DNA of 64,000 bases from Caldalkalibacillus mannanilyticus JCM 10596 (GTDB lineage: Bacteria; Bacillota; Bacilli; Caldalkalibacillales; JCM-10596): positions 32,405 through 96,404 of the forward strand of contig NZ_BAMO01000012.1 of assembly GCF_000615945.1 (NCBI RefSeq), read 5' to 3'. Below are positions 35,269 to 44,876 of the stretch, piece after piece. Below the pieces are notes generated by a model. That model had not been told where the DNA came from, made no database searches, and was given only the letters and a program-made list of their open reading frames with translations. Each line of letters opens with the position of its first letter. Position 1 is the stretch's first letter. The translations under genes were made by a program, and so were the position numbers.

Positions 35269-38015
35269 CGGCACTTCTATTAGCTATATTCGTCTATAGT
35301 ATTTTTGTTTATATTGCTCTCGTTGGCAAGAAGCAGCCCCACTTAGCTCAAATCGCATGGAGAAATATGAATGGAAATCGGAGTCGCTCGATCCTACTCA
35401 TCATTGGAGCACTTGTGGGAAGTACATTGACTTCTTCCACCTTTCTATTGGGTTCCTATATTTCGAAGAGTGTTGACCATGTGATTGACACACATTATGG
35501 CAGTGTTGATATTGAAATTGATACCATCATGCAACCTAACTTGACAAAGGATTTTTTTGACTTAGAAGACCTAAACAAAATAGAGCGGGAGTTTGTCCAA
35601 AATAATCAAGCCAACATGTTGGTCCCTATTGTTGCTTATCATACCAATGTATATCCAGTAAAAAGCCCACGAGTCAGTTACACTCACTCGTCTACCTCAC
35701 CCCCATATACCGATGTGTATGTTTTTGGGATGGATGAGAAAATCATGAATGCTACAGAAGATCCACTTTCTGAAGTATACAGTGATCTAGCAGAGAACGA
35801 GGTGCTTCTATCTTCTCGAACAGCTGAACGTTTACAGCTCCAAACAGGAGATCAAGTGATGGTGTTAGACGCAGGCAATAACGAACATTCTTTCAATGTG
35901 GGAGCGATTGTGGATGAAAAAGGGTGGATTGGTTATAGAGGAACGGATATGGCAAAGGCAACAATGCTGGTTTCTCTTGATACAGTTCATCATCTAACGG
36001 GTCTAGAAAAGGATGCTTATACAAACGTACTGCTTTTACATGATCAAGGAAAAGAAACCTCAAGAGTCACTTATTCTCCCAATCGATTTGAAGAGGTGCT
36101 CAATGGGTGGAGAGTATTTCGAATCAAAGATTACGCTCGGTACATGTTGCAGGATTTGAATAATATAGTAGGAATGTTTACCTTAGCAAGCATTATTTCC
36201 TGTGTAATAGGTATCATTTTAATTTTCAATACGTTTCTTATGATTACAGAGGAACGAAAAGCAGAGTTCCGTATCTTGAGAGCACTTGGGATGAGTCGAG
36301 GGGATGCGACTAAGCTGCTCATGATTGAAGGGGCTGTTTATGCACTCGTATCCAGTCTGTTAGGTATTGTACTAGGCGTTGTCTTGGCTAATATCCTGAT
36401 CTATTTTTTATCACAGATGATTAACCAGGTGATTTCCTATTGGGAGATTTATTTTCCAACAGTATTTCATATTGATTTAGTATCGATATTATACGGCTTT
36501 TCTATCGGTTCTTCGTTGATACTATTATGTATGTATGCTATTTCATTTCAATTGGCTAAAAACCCCTTATCAAATCCATTGCCAAGAGCAGGCAAACAGA
36601 ATCTTCAAAACGGATCTAAAAGAGCAAGTTTTTCTCACATTCCTTTGTTGCTTTCTGGAGCGATGTGTTTTTCTTTGTTTATTTTCACGAGATTTGCTCA
36701 TTTTTATCTAGATGTGAACATGCTGACTTCTGTGTATTGGAATTTGATTTTTGGATTTATCTTATTAGTATTAGTTATTATCTGTTTTAATTTACTCTTA
36801 CCATCCATTCTTCAGAAATTGAGTCAATTAACTTGGTTAAAATCAACGAAGGCGGTCTTGTTGAAGCTCATAGGCAGACATATGGAAAATCACCGAGGGA
36901 GATCAATCACGCTGATGCTCATGTTCTCCATTGTTTTTTTCATTACAAGTGTATCAAGTATGTATAGTAAGAATATAATTGAATATTTGATTGAACTCCA
37001 TGAAGACGACGTGCGTTTGAATATTGTCACTTTTGTTTTACCTTCTCGTCATGTGACTATAGATGAAACATGGCTTCAAAACAAGATTTCTGACGATCAA
37101 GTGACACAAATAATGAGTTATTCTGAGGTTTTTCTTCTGCAAAATCTTGGTACACTCAAAGGCTTTAATTCTACTATCACTTCTCCTTCCAATCTAGTGG
37201 AAAGATCGACTAAATATCACACAGATCAAGAGGCATGGGAAGCGTTAAAGCACAATCCTGATGCCGTCATTATATCCTATGATCATCAATTTTTGGGTGC
37301 TCAGAAATATTCCATAGGTGATAGGTATCCAATTCCTATTGGAAATCAAATCGTTGAAAAAGAAATCATAGGAATCGAAATGATGAATCCATACTATGAA
37401 TGGTTTAGTATGTGGATCAATGAAAAGGAATTGCACAATATTGTTCAGGATCAAAAAGGGATTAAAAAGAGAATATCGATTGAATTTAAGAACCATGAAG
37501 CATTGCAAGAAAATCTTCCCTTATTAGAACGTGCTCTTGTTTCACAGGGAGTACACCAAATCGAGGATATACAAGAGAGAATGAGAGCTATTGGGGATAC
37601 GAACCGTTCCCTCTATCAATTATTTGAAAATTTCAATGCGTTTTCTATTTTTATTGGAATCGTAGGGCTGATGGTGATTTCATTAAGAATCATACAAGAA
37701 AGAAGCTATGAGTTAGGGCTGCTGAGAGTGATTGGGATTCCTTCGAGAACACTATACCTTCAGATTTTATTTGAGGGCTTAATTATTTCCATCTGCGGGA
37801 TGACAATAGGAGTCATTGTGGGATGTTACACGGGATACACCATGCTTAATCCGATGTTCTATCCTTTGCATATTAAGCTTCAAATTCTTTTCCCTTATGC
37901 AAGTCTTGCTATTTACTACGTTGTGGCTATTATGTTAATTAGTTTGGCTATTTCCTTTGTTGCTTATCGTATGTTTCGAGTCACTCCTCTAGAAGCAACA
38001 AGAAAAATGAGATAG
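35259..38015 (+). CDS. FtsX-like ABC transporter permease
   Basis: 918 residues, TTG start overlapping the ATPase 3' end. Two FtsX modules: a first half with an anchor near 45-70, an outer domain and three membrane segments (~300-440), and a second half of the same plan (~525-915). Ends with the typical FtsX tail VTPLEATRKMR. Together with the ATPase, response regulator and kinase it forms a sensing-and-export module for a cell-envelope substrate, for example a peptide or lipid. The double FtsX layout differs from BceB, which has ten membrane segments and one large loop, so I do not call it a bacitracin-type system. Confidence 0.85.
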   Translation: MELTALLLAIFVYSIFVYIALVGKKQPHLAQIAWRNMNGNRSRSILLIIGALVGSTLTSSTFLLGSYISKSVDHVIDTHYGSVDIEIDTIMQPNLTKDFFDLEDLNKIEREFVQNNQANMLVPIVAYHTNVYPVKSPRVSYTHSSTSPPYTDVYVFGMDEKIMNATEDPLSEVYSDLAENEVLLSSRTAERLQLQTGDQVMVLDAGNNEHSFNVGAIVDEKGWIGYRGTDMAKATMLVSLDTVHHLTGLEKDAYTNVLLLHDQGKETSRVTYSPNRFEEVLNGWRVFRIKDYARYMLQDLNNIVGMFTLASIISCVIGIILIFNTFLMITEERKAEFRILRALGMSRGDATKLLMIEGAVYALVSSLLGIVLGVVLANILIYFLSQMINQVISYWEIYFPTVFHIDLVSILYGFSIGSSLILLCMYAISFQLAKNPLSNPLPRAGKQNLQNGSKRASFSHIPLLLSGAMCFSLFIFTRFAHFYLDVNMLTSVYWNLIFGFILLVLVIICFNLLLPSILQKLSQLTWLKSTKAVLLKLIGRHMENHRGRSITLMLMFSIVFFITSVSSMYSKNIIEYLIELHEDDVRLNIVTFVLPSRHVTIDETWLQNKISDDQVTQIMSYSEVFLLQNLGTLKGFNSTITSPSNLVERSTKYHTDQEAWEALKHNPDAVIISYDHQFLGAQKYSIGDRYPIPIGNQIVEKEIIGIEMMNPYYEWFSMWINEKELHNIVQDQKGIKKRISIEFKNHEALQENLPLLERALVSQGVHQIEDIQERMRAIGDTNRSLYQLFENFNAFSIFIGIVGLMVISLRIIQERSYELGLLRVIGIPSRTLYLQILFEGLIISICGMTIGVIVGCYTGYTMLNPMFYPLHIKLQILFPYASLAIYYVVAIMLISLAISFVAYRMFRVTPLEATRKMR

Positions 38016-38040
38016 AAATAAAGAAATCAATTGAACGAAT

Positions 38041-38100
38041 AAAGAGCTAGTCAATGGGCGATACGTGTGTACCAAGCCCTTGACCAGCTCTTTTTCCTTT
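38041..38100. terminator. Intrinsic terminator between convergent genes
   Basis: AAAGAGCT-A-GTCAA-T-GGGC (from 38041) pairs with GCCC-TTGAC-C-AGCTCTTT (to 38093), with a 15-base loop and T runs after it. Mirror A run allows use from the other strand. Confidence 0.8.
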
Positions 38101-38112
38101 TTTTAAAGCTTC

Positions 38113-38511
38113 TTAAAAAGGAGCGATAAATCCGTTATCTTCCATCATAGTAAATTCACCAATAAAATAAACCAGCTCTTCTTCTACTTCATTTGTTTCA
38201 TCATCAATTAAGTTTTGAAGACGTTCATTTATTTTTTTAGCAAAATCGGTGTAGAGGATAGGTTCACTCCAGGATAGCGTTTCATTATGAATTTCTATTT
38301 TTTGAAATCCTTGAATGTCTTGAATAATGACAAAGGGTCCTAAATTACCGATATATCTATGGTTGTTTAAGCTAGATTTTTCAAACTTTTTCATTGTTGA
38401 AATCACGTCGCCTGCAAATTCTTGCGGTAAAACAACATGAATTGGATGGGGTTCCTCACTTTGGACATACAATACTAAACAATGAAACCCTGTTTTCTTT
38501 GTGAAAAACAT
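38113..38511 (-). CDS. Hypothetical protein downstream of ispG
   Basis: 132 residues, acidic C-terminal half, no signal peptide or membrane segment. I do not recognise a family. A strong GGGAGGAG ribosome site precedes its ATG, and it starts 20 bases after the ispG stop on the same strand, so it is expressed with ispG. The C-terminus is rich in Glu and aromatic residues (EEELVYFIGEF). Confidence 0.65.
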   Translation of the reverse strand: MFFTKKTGFHCLVLYVQSEEPHPIHVVLPQEFAGDVISTMKKFEKSSLNNHRYIGNLGPFVIIQDIQGFQKIEIHNETLSWSEPILYTDFAKKINERLQNLIDDETNEVEEELVYFIGEFTMMEDNGFIAPF

Positions 38512-38531
38512 GATTCTCCTCCCAAACTTCT

Positions 38532-39626
38532 TTAAGTTAAATCGGCAGCGGCCATTTTCGCATAGTGCTCTTCTGCTAATTTATCTATTTCTTTTTTTAA
38601 TTCATCAAGCAATTGATCTTCCGGAACTTTACGAACGATTTCTCCATGGCGGAAAAGCAAGCCTTCTCCTCGTGCACCTGCAATCCCAATATCAGCTTCA
38701 CGTGCCTCTCCAGGACCATTAACAGCACATCCGAGAACAGCAACCTTAATCGGAGCTTTTACCTTTGAGATATATTCCTCCACTTCATTAGCAATGGAGA
38801 TCAAATCAATTTCGATTCGACCGCAAGTTGGGCAAGAGATCAGTGTGGCAGCATTGGCAGCAAGACCAAATGATTTTAGCAGTTCTCTAGCCACTTTCAC
38901 CTCTTCGACAGGATCAGCACTTAAAGAAACACGAACGGTATTCCCGATTCCCATGGAGAGCATGGCTCCGAGTCCTGCGGCACTTTTTACTGTCCCAGCA
39001 AATAAAGTTCCTGATTCAGTGATTCCTAAGTGTAGAGGATAACGGAAGGCTTCAGCCGCTTTTTTATATGCCTCAATAGCTAAGTGAACATCAGAGGCTT
39101 TCATCGAAACGATAATATCCGTAAAGTCTAAATCCTCTAATATCTTAATATGATGTAAGGCACTTTCGACCATTCCATCCGCAGTAGGATAACCGTATTT
39201 ATCTAGGATTCTTTTTTCAAGTGATCCAGCATTTACGCCTATTCGAATAGGAATCCCTTTCTCTTTCGCAGCATTGACGACAGCTTGGACCTTTTCTTTA
39301 CGCCCAATATTTCCTGGATTAATGCGGATCTTATCAATTCCACCTTCAATGGCTTTTAAAGCTAATTTATAATCAAAATGGATATCGGCAACCAGAGGAA
39401 TATGTATACGTTTTTTTATCTCTGGAATAGCCTCAGCTGCTCTCATATCAGGGCAAGCTACTCTGACAACTTGACAGCCTGCTTCTTCTAGACGATTGAT
39501 TTCAGCTACAGTGGCTTCAACATCGTGGGTTTTTGTTGTACACATACTTTGGATGACTACTTCATTATTACCACCAATCGTTAAGTTACCAACTTTGACT
39601 GGTCTAGTTTCGGTTCGATGAAACAT
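38532..39626 (-). CDS. ispG: 4-hydroxy-3-methylbut-2-en-1-yl diphosphate synthase
   Basis: Penultimate step of the MEP isoprenoid pathway: reductive ring opening of MEcPP by a 4Fe-4S enzyme. The 364-residue protein shows the TIM-barrel start [19 protein letters not shown] and the cluster cysteines in SCPTCGR and [10 protein letters not shown]. The ATG follows AAAGGAG. Its presence indicates isoprenoid synthesis by the MEP route. It is followed by the small unknown gene above. Confidence 0.96.
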   Translation of the reverse strand: MFHRTETRPVKVGNLTIGGNNEVVIQSMCTTKTHDVEATVAEINRLEEAGCQVVRVACPDMRAAEAIPEIKKRIHIPLVADIHFDYKLALKAIEGGIDKIRINPGNIGRKEKVQAVVNAAKEKGIPIRIGVNAGSLEKRILDKYGYPTADGMVESALHHIKILEDLDFTDIIVSMKASDVHLAIEAYKKAAEAFRYPLHLGITESGTLFAGTVKSAAGLGAMLSMGIGNTVRVSLSADPVEEVKVARELLKSFGLAANAATLISCPTCGRIEIDLISIANEVEEYISKVKAPIKVAVLGCAVNGPGEAREADIGIAGARGEGLLFRHGEIVRKVPEDQLLDELKKEIDKLAEEHYAKMAAADLT

Positions 39627-39761
39627 GGATTATCGCTCCTTTAAAAGATAGAAAAACCTTCCAAGAGGTTCTTTCATTCTTTGCTATTATACCTTATTTT
39701 ACTTGTAAAATCTAAAAGATATTTCTTACTCATTGAAGTAATTTTTTTTTGTGAAAAATTT

Positions 39762-39790
39762 GGAACCATTTTGTTTCGCTTCCGTATAAC
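39762..39790 (+). promoter_or_regulatory. ECF sigma-W type promoter for nfeD-floT
   Basis: GGAACC (39762-39767), 15 bases, then CGTATAAC (39783-39790). This fits the extracytoplasmic-function sigma consensus of B. subtilis sigma-W (GAAAC-type -35, CGTA -10). In B. subtilis the homologous yuaF-floT operon is in the sigma-W regulon. Confidence 0.75.
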
Positions 39791-39880
39791 AATTTGTATG
39801 TGATAAAAGGAATGTTTGACAGCGTTGGTGAATGATAAAATAAGGTATTGGAATAAACGTATAGAGAGGAGGCTAGAAGG

Positions 39881-40423
39881 ATGGAAACCATTTACTTAAT
39901 CTGTTTTATCGTAGGGTTTGTATACGCTGTGTTTTCAGTCATATTTGGAAATGTATTTGACTTTGATTTTGATATGAATGGGGGAAGTCTACCTTATTTT
40001 TCACCGATTACAATTGCTTCTTTTATCACGGTATTTGGTGGTACGGGAATGTTTTTAACTCATTTTATCGGCCTGCCCTACTTTTTTGTTTTACTTTTTT
40101 CTATCGTAGCTGCTATTGTGATTTCATTATTGATGATGTTTCTCGTGGTTGTCCCTTTACTGAAGGCGCAAAAGTCAGCTGCTTTTTCAGATCGGGATAT
40201 GATCGGTCGATATGGAGAGGTTTCAACTCCTATCCTAGGGAGTCAACGTGGTGAGATTATCTATGAACAGGGAGGGTCAAGATTAAGCTCACCCGCTTTA
40301 TCAGTGAACAAAGTGGATATTGGAGTAGGAGAAGTAGTTGAAATTGTTGATGTAGTAAGTGGGACTTTTGTCGTAAAGAAGCTGGCAGAGCTATCTGAAT
40401 TAGAACAAAAATCAAAAACGTAA
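39881..40423 (+). CDS. NfeD-like membrane protein (YuaF-like)
   Basis: 180 residues: three membrane segments (~3-20, ~43-65, ~68-95), then a short OB-fold NfeD domain (~105-170) facing the cytoplasm. It lies 20 bases upstream of the flotillin gene, matching the yuaF-floT (yuaG) pair of B. subtilis. The NfeD partner helps organise flotillin assemblies in the membrane. GGAGG ribosome site precedes the ATG. Expressed from the sigma-W type promoter upstream. Confidence 0.85.
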   Translation: METIYLICFIVGFVYAVFSVIFGNVFDFDFDMNGGSLPYFSPITIASFITVFGGTGMFLTHFIGLPYFFVLLFSIVAAIVISLLMMFLVVVPLLKAQKSAAFSDRDMIGRYGEVSTPILGSQRGEIIYEQGGSRLSSPALSVNKVDIGVGEVVEIVDVVSGTFVVKKLAELSELEQKSKT

Positions 40424-40443
40424 GTTGAGGAGGAACCAATGTA

Positions 40444-41910
40444 ATGGAGAATATTGCTGTTTTTGCCCCTATAGGCATTGTGGTCGTTTTACTCTTATTA
40501 GGTATTGTTTTTGCAACGCGTTACCGAACGGTTCGTGCAGACGAAGCGATGATTGTAACGGGTGGATTTACCAAAGACGGAATTAAAATTGTAAAAGCAG
40601 GGGGAGCCTTTGTCTTTCCTATTATTCAAAACGCTCAATTTTTATCACTTCGTGTTCATACCTTAGATGTGAACACACCTGAGGTTTACACAGAGCAAGG
40701 TGTACCAGTCATAGTTGATGGAATTGCCCAAGTAAAAATAAAAGGGGATTTAGAATCAATTGCAACAGCTGCTGAGCAGTTTTTAGGAAAAACAGATGAT
40801 GAGCTTCGTCGAATTGCGACTCAAACCCTAGAAGGGCATTTGCGTGCTATTCTTGGGACAATGAGTGTAGAGGATATTTATAAGAACAGAGATAAATTTG
40901 CTGCGGATGTACAAAGCGTTGCGGCAACAGATCTGAAAAAAATGGGATTGCAAATTGTTTCCTTTACCATTCGAGATGTGAAGGACAATAATGGATACTT
41001 GGAAGCCCTTGGACGTCCGCGTATCGCAGATATCAAACGTGCTGCTGAGATTGCTGAGGCGAATGCCAAAAAAGAGGAACAAGTAGCGAAAGCTCAGGCT
41101 CGTGAGGTTGGTTCTAGAGCAGATTATGTAGCTGAAACCAACATTGCTGAAGCCGAAAAAGAGATGGAAGTGAAGAAAGCACACTTTAAGCTAGAACAGG
41201 ATCGAAAAAGAGCAGAAGCGGATCAATCCTATGCCCTTCAACAAAATAGAACACTCCAAGAAGTTAAATCGGAAGAGATGGGAATTCAGATTGTTGAACG
41301 TCAGAAGCTGATTGAGCTAGAAGAAAGAGAGATTCTACGTCGAGAGAAAGAGCTAGAAGCAAAAGTAAGAAAACAAGCGGAAGCAGAGCGTTATGCACAT
41401 GAGCAGAAAGCAGAAGCAGAACGTTACCAAATTGAAGCAAAAGCGAAAGCCGATGCAGAAACCATTCGTCTACAAGGTCAGGCAAATGCCGATCGAGAAA
41501 GAGCAGAGGGTACAGCGCAGGCTGATGTTATTCGACTCAAAGGTATTGCGGAAGCAGAAGCAAAAGATAAGATTGCTGAAGCGATGAAGAAGTACGGAGA
41601 AGCAGCGATTGCTGAAATGATTATTGAGAAATTCCCTGAAATTGCAGGTGCAATTTCAGCTCCACTTGCTCAAACAGAGAAAATCGTGATTGTTGATAGT
41701 GGCAATGGTGAAGGCGGCGGAGCGAGTAAAGTTACTGGGTATGTAACAGATATTTTAGCGAAGCTTCCTGAAACAGTTGGAGCTTTAACTAATGTGGATA
41801 TTCACGATCTACTAGGCAGCCTTAAACAGAGGGAAACTCAAACGAAGCAACTAGAAAGTAAAGTGAAAGAAAAAACGAATGTAGAAGTGATTGAAAAAGA
41901 AATCGAATAG
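40444..41910 (+). CDS. floT: Flotillin-like protein FloT
   Basis: 488-residue membrane-microdomain scaffold. An N-terminal hydrophobic hairpin (~7-27) anchors it. The SPFH/band 7 domain spans ~30-200. A long Ala-Glu-Lys coiled coil (~215-385) has the repeated EA-rich heptads typical of flotillins, and a short C-terminal domain follows. GAGGAGG precedes the ATG. A strong terminator follows the stop. Known role in related bacteria: organising signalling and secretion proteins and membrane fluidity under envelope stress. Confidence 0.93.
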   Translation: MENIAVFAPIGIVVVLLLLGIVFATRYRTVRADEAMIVTGGFTKDGIKIVKAGGAFVFPIIQNAQFLSLRVHTLDVNTPEVYTEQGVPVIVDGIAQVKIKGDLESIATAAEQFLGKTDDELRRIATQTLEGHLRAILGTMSVEDIYKNRDKFAADVQSVAATDLKKMGLQIVSFTIRDVKDNNGYLEALGRPRIADIKRAAEIAEANAKKEEQVAKAQAREVGSRADYVAETNIAEAEKEMEVKKAHFKLEQDRKRAEADQSYALQQNRTLQEVKSEEMGIQIVERQKLIELEEREILRREKELEAKVRKQAEAERYAHEQKAEAERYQIEAKAKADAETIRLQGQANADRERAEGTAQADVIRLKGIAEAEAKDKIAEAMKKYGEAAIAEMIIEKFPEIAGAISAPLAQTEKIVIVDSGNGEGGGASKVTGYVTDILAKLPETVGALTNVDIHDLLGSLKQRETQTKQLESKVKEKTNVEVIEKEIE

Positions 41911-41928
41911 ACTGGTGACATTTACCAT

Positions 41929-41969
41929 GCCAAAAGTTGTGCAAAAAAGCGCAACTTTTGGCGTTTTTA
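41929..41969 (+). terminator. Intrinsic terminator after floT
   Basis: 14-base stem (41929-41942 with 41949-41962, one G-U pair), six-base A loop, then five T. Confidence 0.9.
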
Positions 41970-42015
41970 TTTGTATATACTTCGAGTCAAAAAAATAAGA
42001 TTCTGAGGTGACAAC

Positions 42016-43058
42016 ATGAAGATCAACTTGAAAAAAGGAATCGTAGCAACGACCTTAACCTGTTCTTTGTTACTTTCCTCACCTTTTCAGGGTGTACAAG
42101 CAGCAGAGCTAAGGGATATTCAGGGACACTGGGCACAGGAAGACATTGCGTATGTAGTCAATAACGGAATTCAAATTCCTTTTGGGAATGAGATCTTTGC
42201 ACCAAAGGATGAGATCACGCGCGCGGAATTTACTTCTCTTGTCGTACAAGCCCTCCAATATGAATCTGATGGGGCTTCCAGCCAAGTCTTCTCTGATGTA
42301 CCACTAGACTTGTGGTATAGTCCGGATATCCAGATCGCTTTTGAAGAAGGGATCATTCAAGGAGATGAAAAGGGTTTATTTCGACCTGATGATCTGATTA
42401 CAAGGGCTGAAATTGCGACCATCATTCATCGTACTTTTTCAGATTTGGATCTGATACGACCTAAGGTATCCTTTCGTGATGTAGGTCAGAAACACTGGGC
42501 CTATGATTCCATCTCATTTGCTTCTCAAGCAGGAATTGTAGTAGGTCATCGTGATTTTACCTTTAAGCCCATCCAGCCCGCTACTAGAGCGGAAGCATTT
42601 GTGATGATATCCCGGATCCTAAGGGTGGTGTTTCAGAGCTGCCACCAGAAATTGAACCAGACATCGAGGTTTTGGAATGGAATGAAGCAGCCACCCTGTT
42701 CTCCATTGGAAAAAACGCAACAGTCATTGATGTCTATACAGGTAAAACCTTTCAAGTCCAACGTACATACGGTGTTAACCATGCTGATGTCGAACCATTA
42801 ACTAGTGGGGACACGGAAATCATGAGAGAAATCTGGGGAGGGTTTACGTGGGATACCCGCCCAGTTATTATTGAAATCGAGGATCGCAGAATTGCGGCTG
42901 CCATGCATAACATGCCACATGGCGTGCAAAAAATTAGAAATAACAATTACAATGGACATACATGTATCCATTTTCTAGGAAGTACCAAGCATAAAGATGG
43001 AAGCGCATGGGCTCATATGCAAAGAGACGTTAGAATCGCTGCTGGCGGTGTTCAATAA
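42016..43058 (+). CDS. SLH-domain surface protein, interrupted by a one-base deletion
   Basis: Signal peptide ~1-30 (cleavage after VQAAE region). Three SLH repeats follow at ~32-80, ~90-145 and ~150-200 (GHWA/ITRAEF, DLWYSPDI/ITRAEI, KHWAYDSI/ATRAEA), which bind pyruvylated cell-wall polymer. The first frame runs on to 42801 out of register. A base lost in the A run near 42621 moves the true frame to GGVSELPPEIEPDIEVLEWNEAATLF and on to 43058. Repaired length is 347 residues. The ~130-residue C-terminal domain (NHADVEPLTSGDTEIM, GGFTWDTRPVIIE) has no catalytic motif I recognise. Likely anchored on the cell surface. Confidence 0.85.
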
Positions 43059-43084
43059 GGGATAGAAAAAAAGGATAGAAAAAA

Positions 43085-43121
43085 AGCCCGTCATTCACCA
43101 GATTTCGGTGAGTTACGGGCT
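43085..43121. terminator. Hairpin, probable bidirectional terminator
   Basis: AGCCCGT (43085-43091) pairs with ACGGGCT (43115-43121), and ATTCACC with GGTGA-T inside. It lies between two convergent genes; the A run to its left serves the reverse strand. Confidence 0.7.
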
Positions 43122-43178
43122 ATTTGGCTTAGTTTTTCTGAGTCAGTGAGGAAGGCAACATGTGCTCCTCTGTCATTT

Positions 43179-43562
43179 TTAAAAAGAGCCACCGTTTTTT
43201 CGTACAATTTTTTCTGCTTGATCGAATTTCTCCTTGCCTACAACGACAGTGAGAACAACATCCATTCCCACATTTTCATCATTTCCATCGCTCATCCCTG
43301 ATGCACTTGGATTCGCACTGGCTAAAACACTAGAATCTCGATCGATTTCCACATCAAAAGTGGCGTTTGCCAGCCCAGGAAACTTTCCTGTAATCGGGTT
43401 GTGAAGCTCTTTTTCAAATTCTTCTGTATTAAACATGCTCACTCGATCAATGCGATAATCAAGAATCCCTACCTGCTTCAGGTCATCTACTGTTTTTTCA
43501 GCATCCGTCATTGTCCGAAATCCAGCGATAATCGCCATTTCATCAGAAGGTAATTGAGTCAT
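43179..43562 (-). CDS. Hypothetical protein, general-stress 17M/YflT-like
   Basis: 127 residues from the ATG at 43562, which has AAGGAGAG eight bases upstream; the frame extends to 43586 without a better site. The opening AIIAGFRTMTDAEKTVDDLKQVGI resembles the ferredoxin-like YflT fold (general stress protein 17M). The middle is acidic with Asp/Asn-rich turns (NPSASGMSDGNDEN). Soluble, cytoplasmic. The family link is tentative and its function is unknown. Confidence 0.6.
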   Translation of the reverse strand: MTQLPSDEMAIIAGFRTMTDAEKTVDDLKQVGILDYRIDRVSMFNTEEFEKELHNPITGKFPGLANATFDVEIDRDSSVLASANPSASGMSDGNDENVGMDVVLTVVVGKEKFDQAEKIVRKNGGSF

Positions 43563-43683
43563 GGTACATTCTCTCCTTATTTTCAACTTATCAGAGATAT
43601 GTTTACCAAAAAGATCCTAGATCATGCAGAAAGCGATTGTTTTATGGGATAGTCCATCGAGCCAGAAACGAGTAGGGAATCCC

Positions 43684-44661
43684 TTATTGAGCCATTAAAG
43701 TGGCTAACCAGAGGTAAAGAGGTAATCCAATAATTAAATTAAAAGGTAATGTCATCCCTAGTGAAGAACCAATATATAATCCGGGATTGGCGTCAGGAAT
43801 AGCTTGTTGCACAGCTGCTGGAGCCGCAATATAGGAGGCGCTTGCTGTTAATACGCCTAACATGGTTACACCACCAATGGACATTCCGATCATATTTCCA
43901 GCTAGAACTCCCGCTACTCCACCGATTAGCGGAAAGATAAAAGCAAAGGAGAAAGAAAGCAAGCGGATATTTTCCAATTTCTTTAATTCTTGAGTAGCAA
44001 CCATACCGATGTGCAATAAGAAAATACACAGAACACCATAAAATAGATCTCCAAACAAAGGCTTTATTTTGGCGATCCCATCCGCATGGGCAATGTACCC
44101 AATGATGAGTCCACCAACAAGAAGAAAGATACTTTTGCCGAAGAAGGCTTCTTTTACTACATGGCTTAACCCTGAGTCTTGTTGAAGCTTTTTTTGCCCC
44201 ATTTTATAAAACACAATAGCTGTAATAATAGCAGGACCCTCCATAATAACTAGGATGGCAGCAATGTAGCTTTCATAAAAAATATTAAGCTTATCTAAAA
44301 AACTTAAGCCTGCTACGAAAGTAACGGCACTCACCGATCCATAATGCGCGGCAACCGCAGCAGAATTCTCTAAACTAAACTTGTAAAGATACCGTAATAT
44401 AAAGTATGCTATAAAAACCATAAACATACTCAGTAAGATCGCAGTAATAATAGCGGGCAGCATCGAAATAAGTGATACATTTTTGAGCTCTACCCCTCCT
44501 TTGATTCCAATAGTAAATAAGATAATCATGGTATAGCCACTATAGAAAGCGGAGGGAACTTTTAAGTCTGAATTAACTAAGACAGCAATAATACCAAGAA
44601 TAAAGAATAAGATCATCGGTGAAAGTAAATTCGAGTAAGCAATTTCAATGATTTGATTCAT
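43684..44661 (-). CDS. Sodium-dependent bicarbonate transporter-like permease (SbtA family)
   Basis: 325 residues with about ten membrane segments. The order and motifs (PSAFYSGYTMIILFTIGIKGG, AAHYGSVSAVTFVAG, GGVTMLGVLTASASYIAAPAA) match the SbtA/DUF897 family. Characterised members carry bicarbonate with sodium in cyanobacteria; substrates of Bacillales members are not established. AGGGAGGAAATT lies before the ATG on its strand. Monocistronic, with 216 bases to the divergent degV gene. Confidence 0.82.
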   Translation of the reverse strand: MNQIIEIAYSNLLSPMILFFILGIIAVLVNSDLKVPSAFYSGYTMIILFTIGIKGGVELKNVSLISMLPAIITAILLSMFMVFIAYFILRYLYKFSLENSAAVAAHYGSVSAVTFVAGLSFLDKLNIFYESYIAAILVIMEGPAIITAIVFYKMGQKKLQQDSGLSHVVKEAFFGKSIFLLVGGLIIGYIAHADGIAKIKPLFGDLFYGVLCIFLLHIGMVATQELKKLENIRLLSFSFAFIFPLIGGVAGVLAGNMIGMSIGGVTMLGVLTASASYIAAPAAVQQAIPDANPGLYIGSSLGMTLPFNLIIGLPLYLWLATLMAQ

Positions 44662-44876
44662 AATTTCCTCCCTATTTCAAGCGTAAAGTAGTGTCAATGT
44701 AAGTAAATATACTGATGTATATTTTAACAGACTAAAATACCGAAAGAAAGTAGAGATAAAGCTCTAGAATTATAAAAAATTATACAGCGTTTTCAAAAGT
44801 GCGGTATAATACAAGGAAAATGTTAATAGGATACAGAAATTAATCTATAAAGTCATAATTAAATTGGAGGTTACTT

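Noticed and set aside
34530..38015. Bce-type bacitracin resistance module
   Set aside because: The permease has two FtsX halves of MacB/LolC type, not the ten-segment BceB layout, and the kinase has a HAMP domain.
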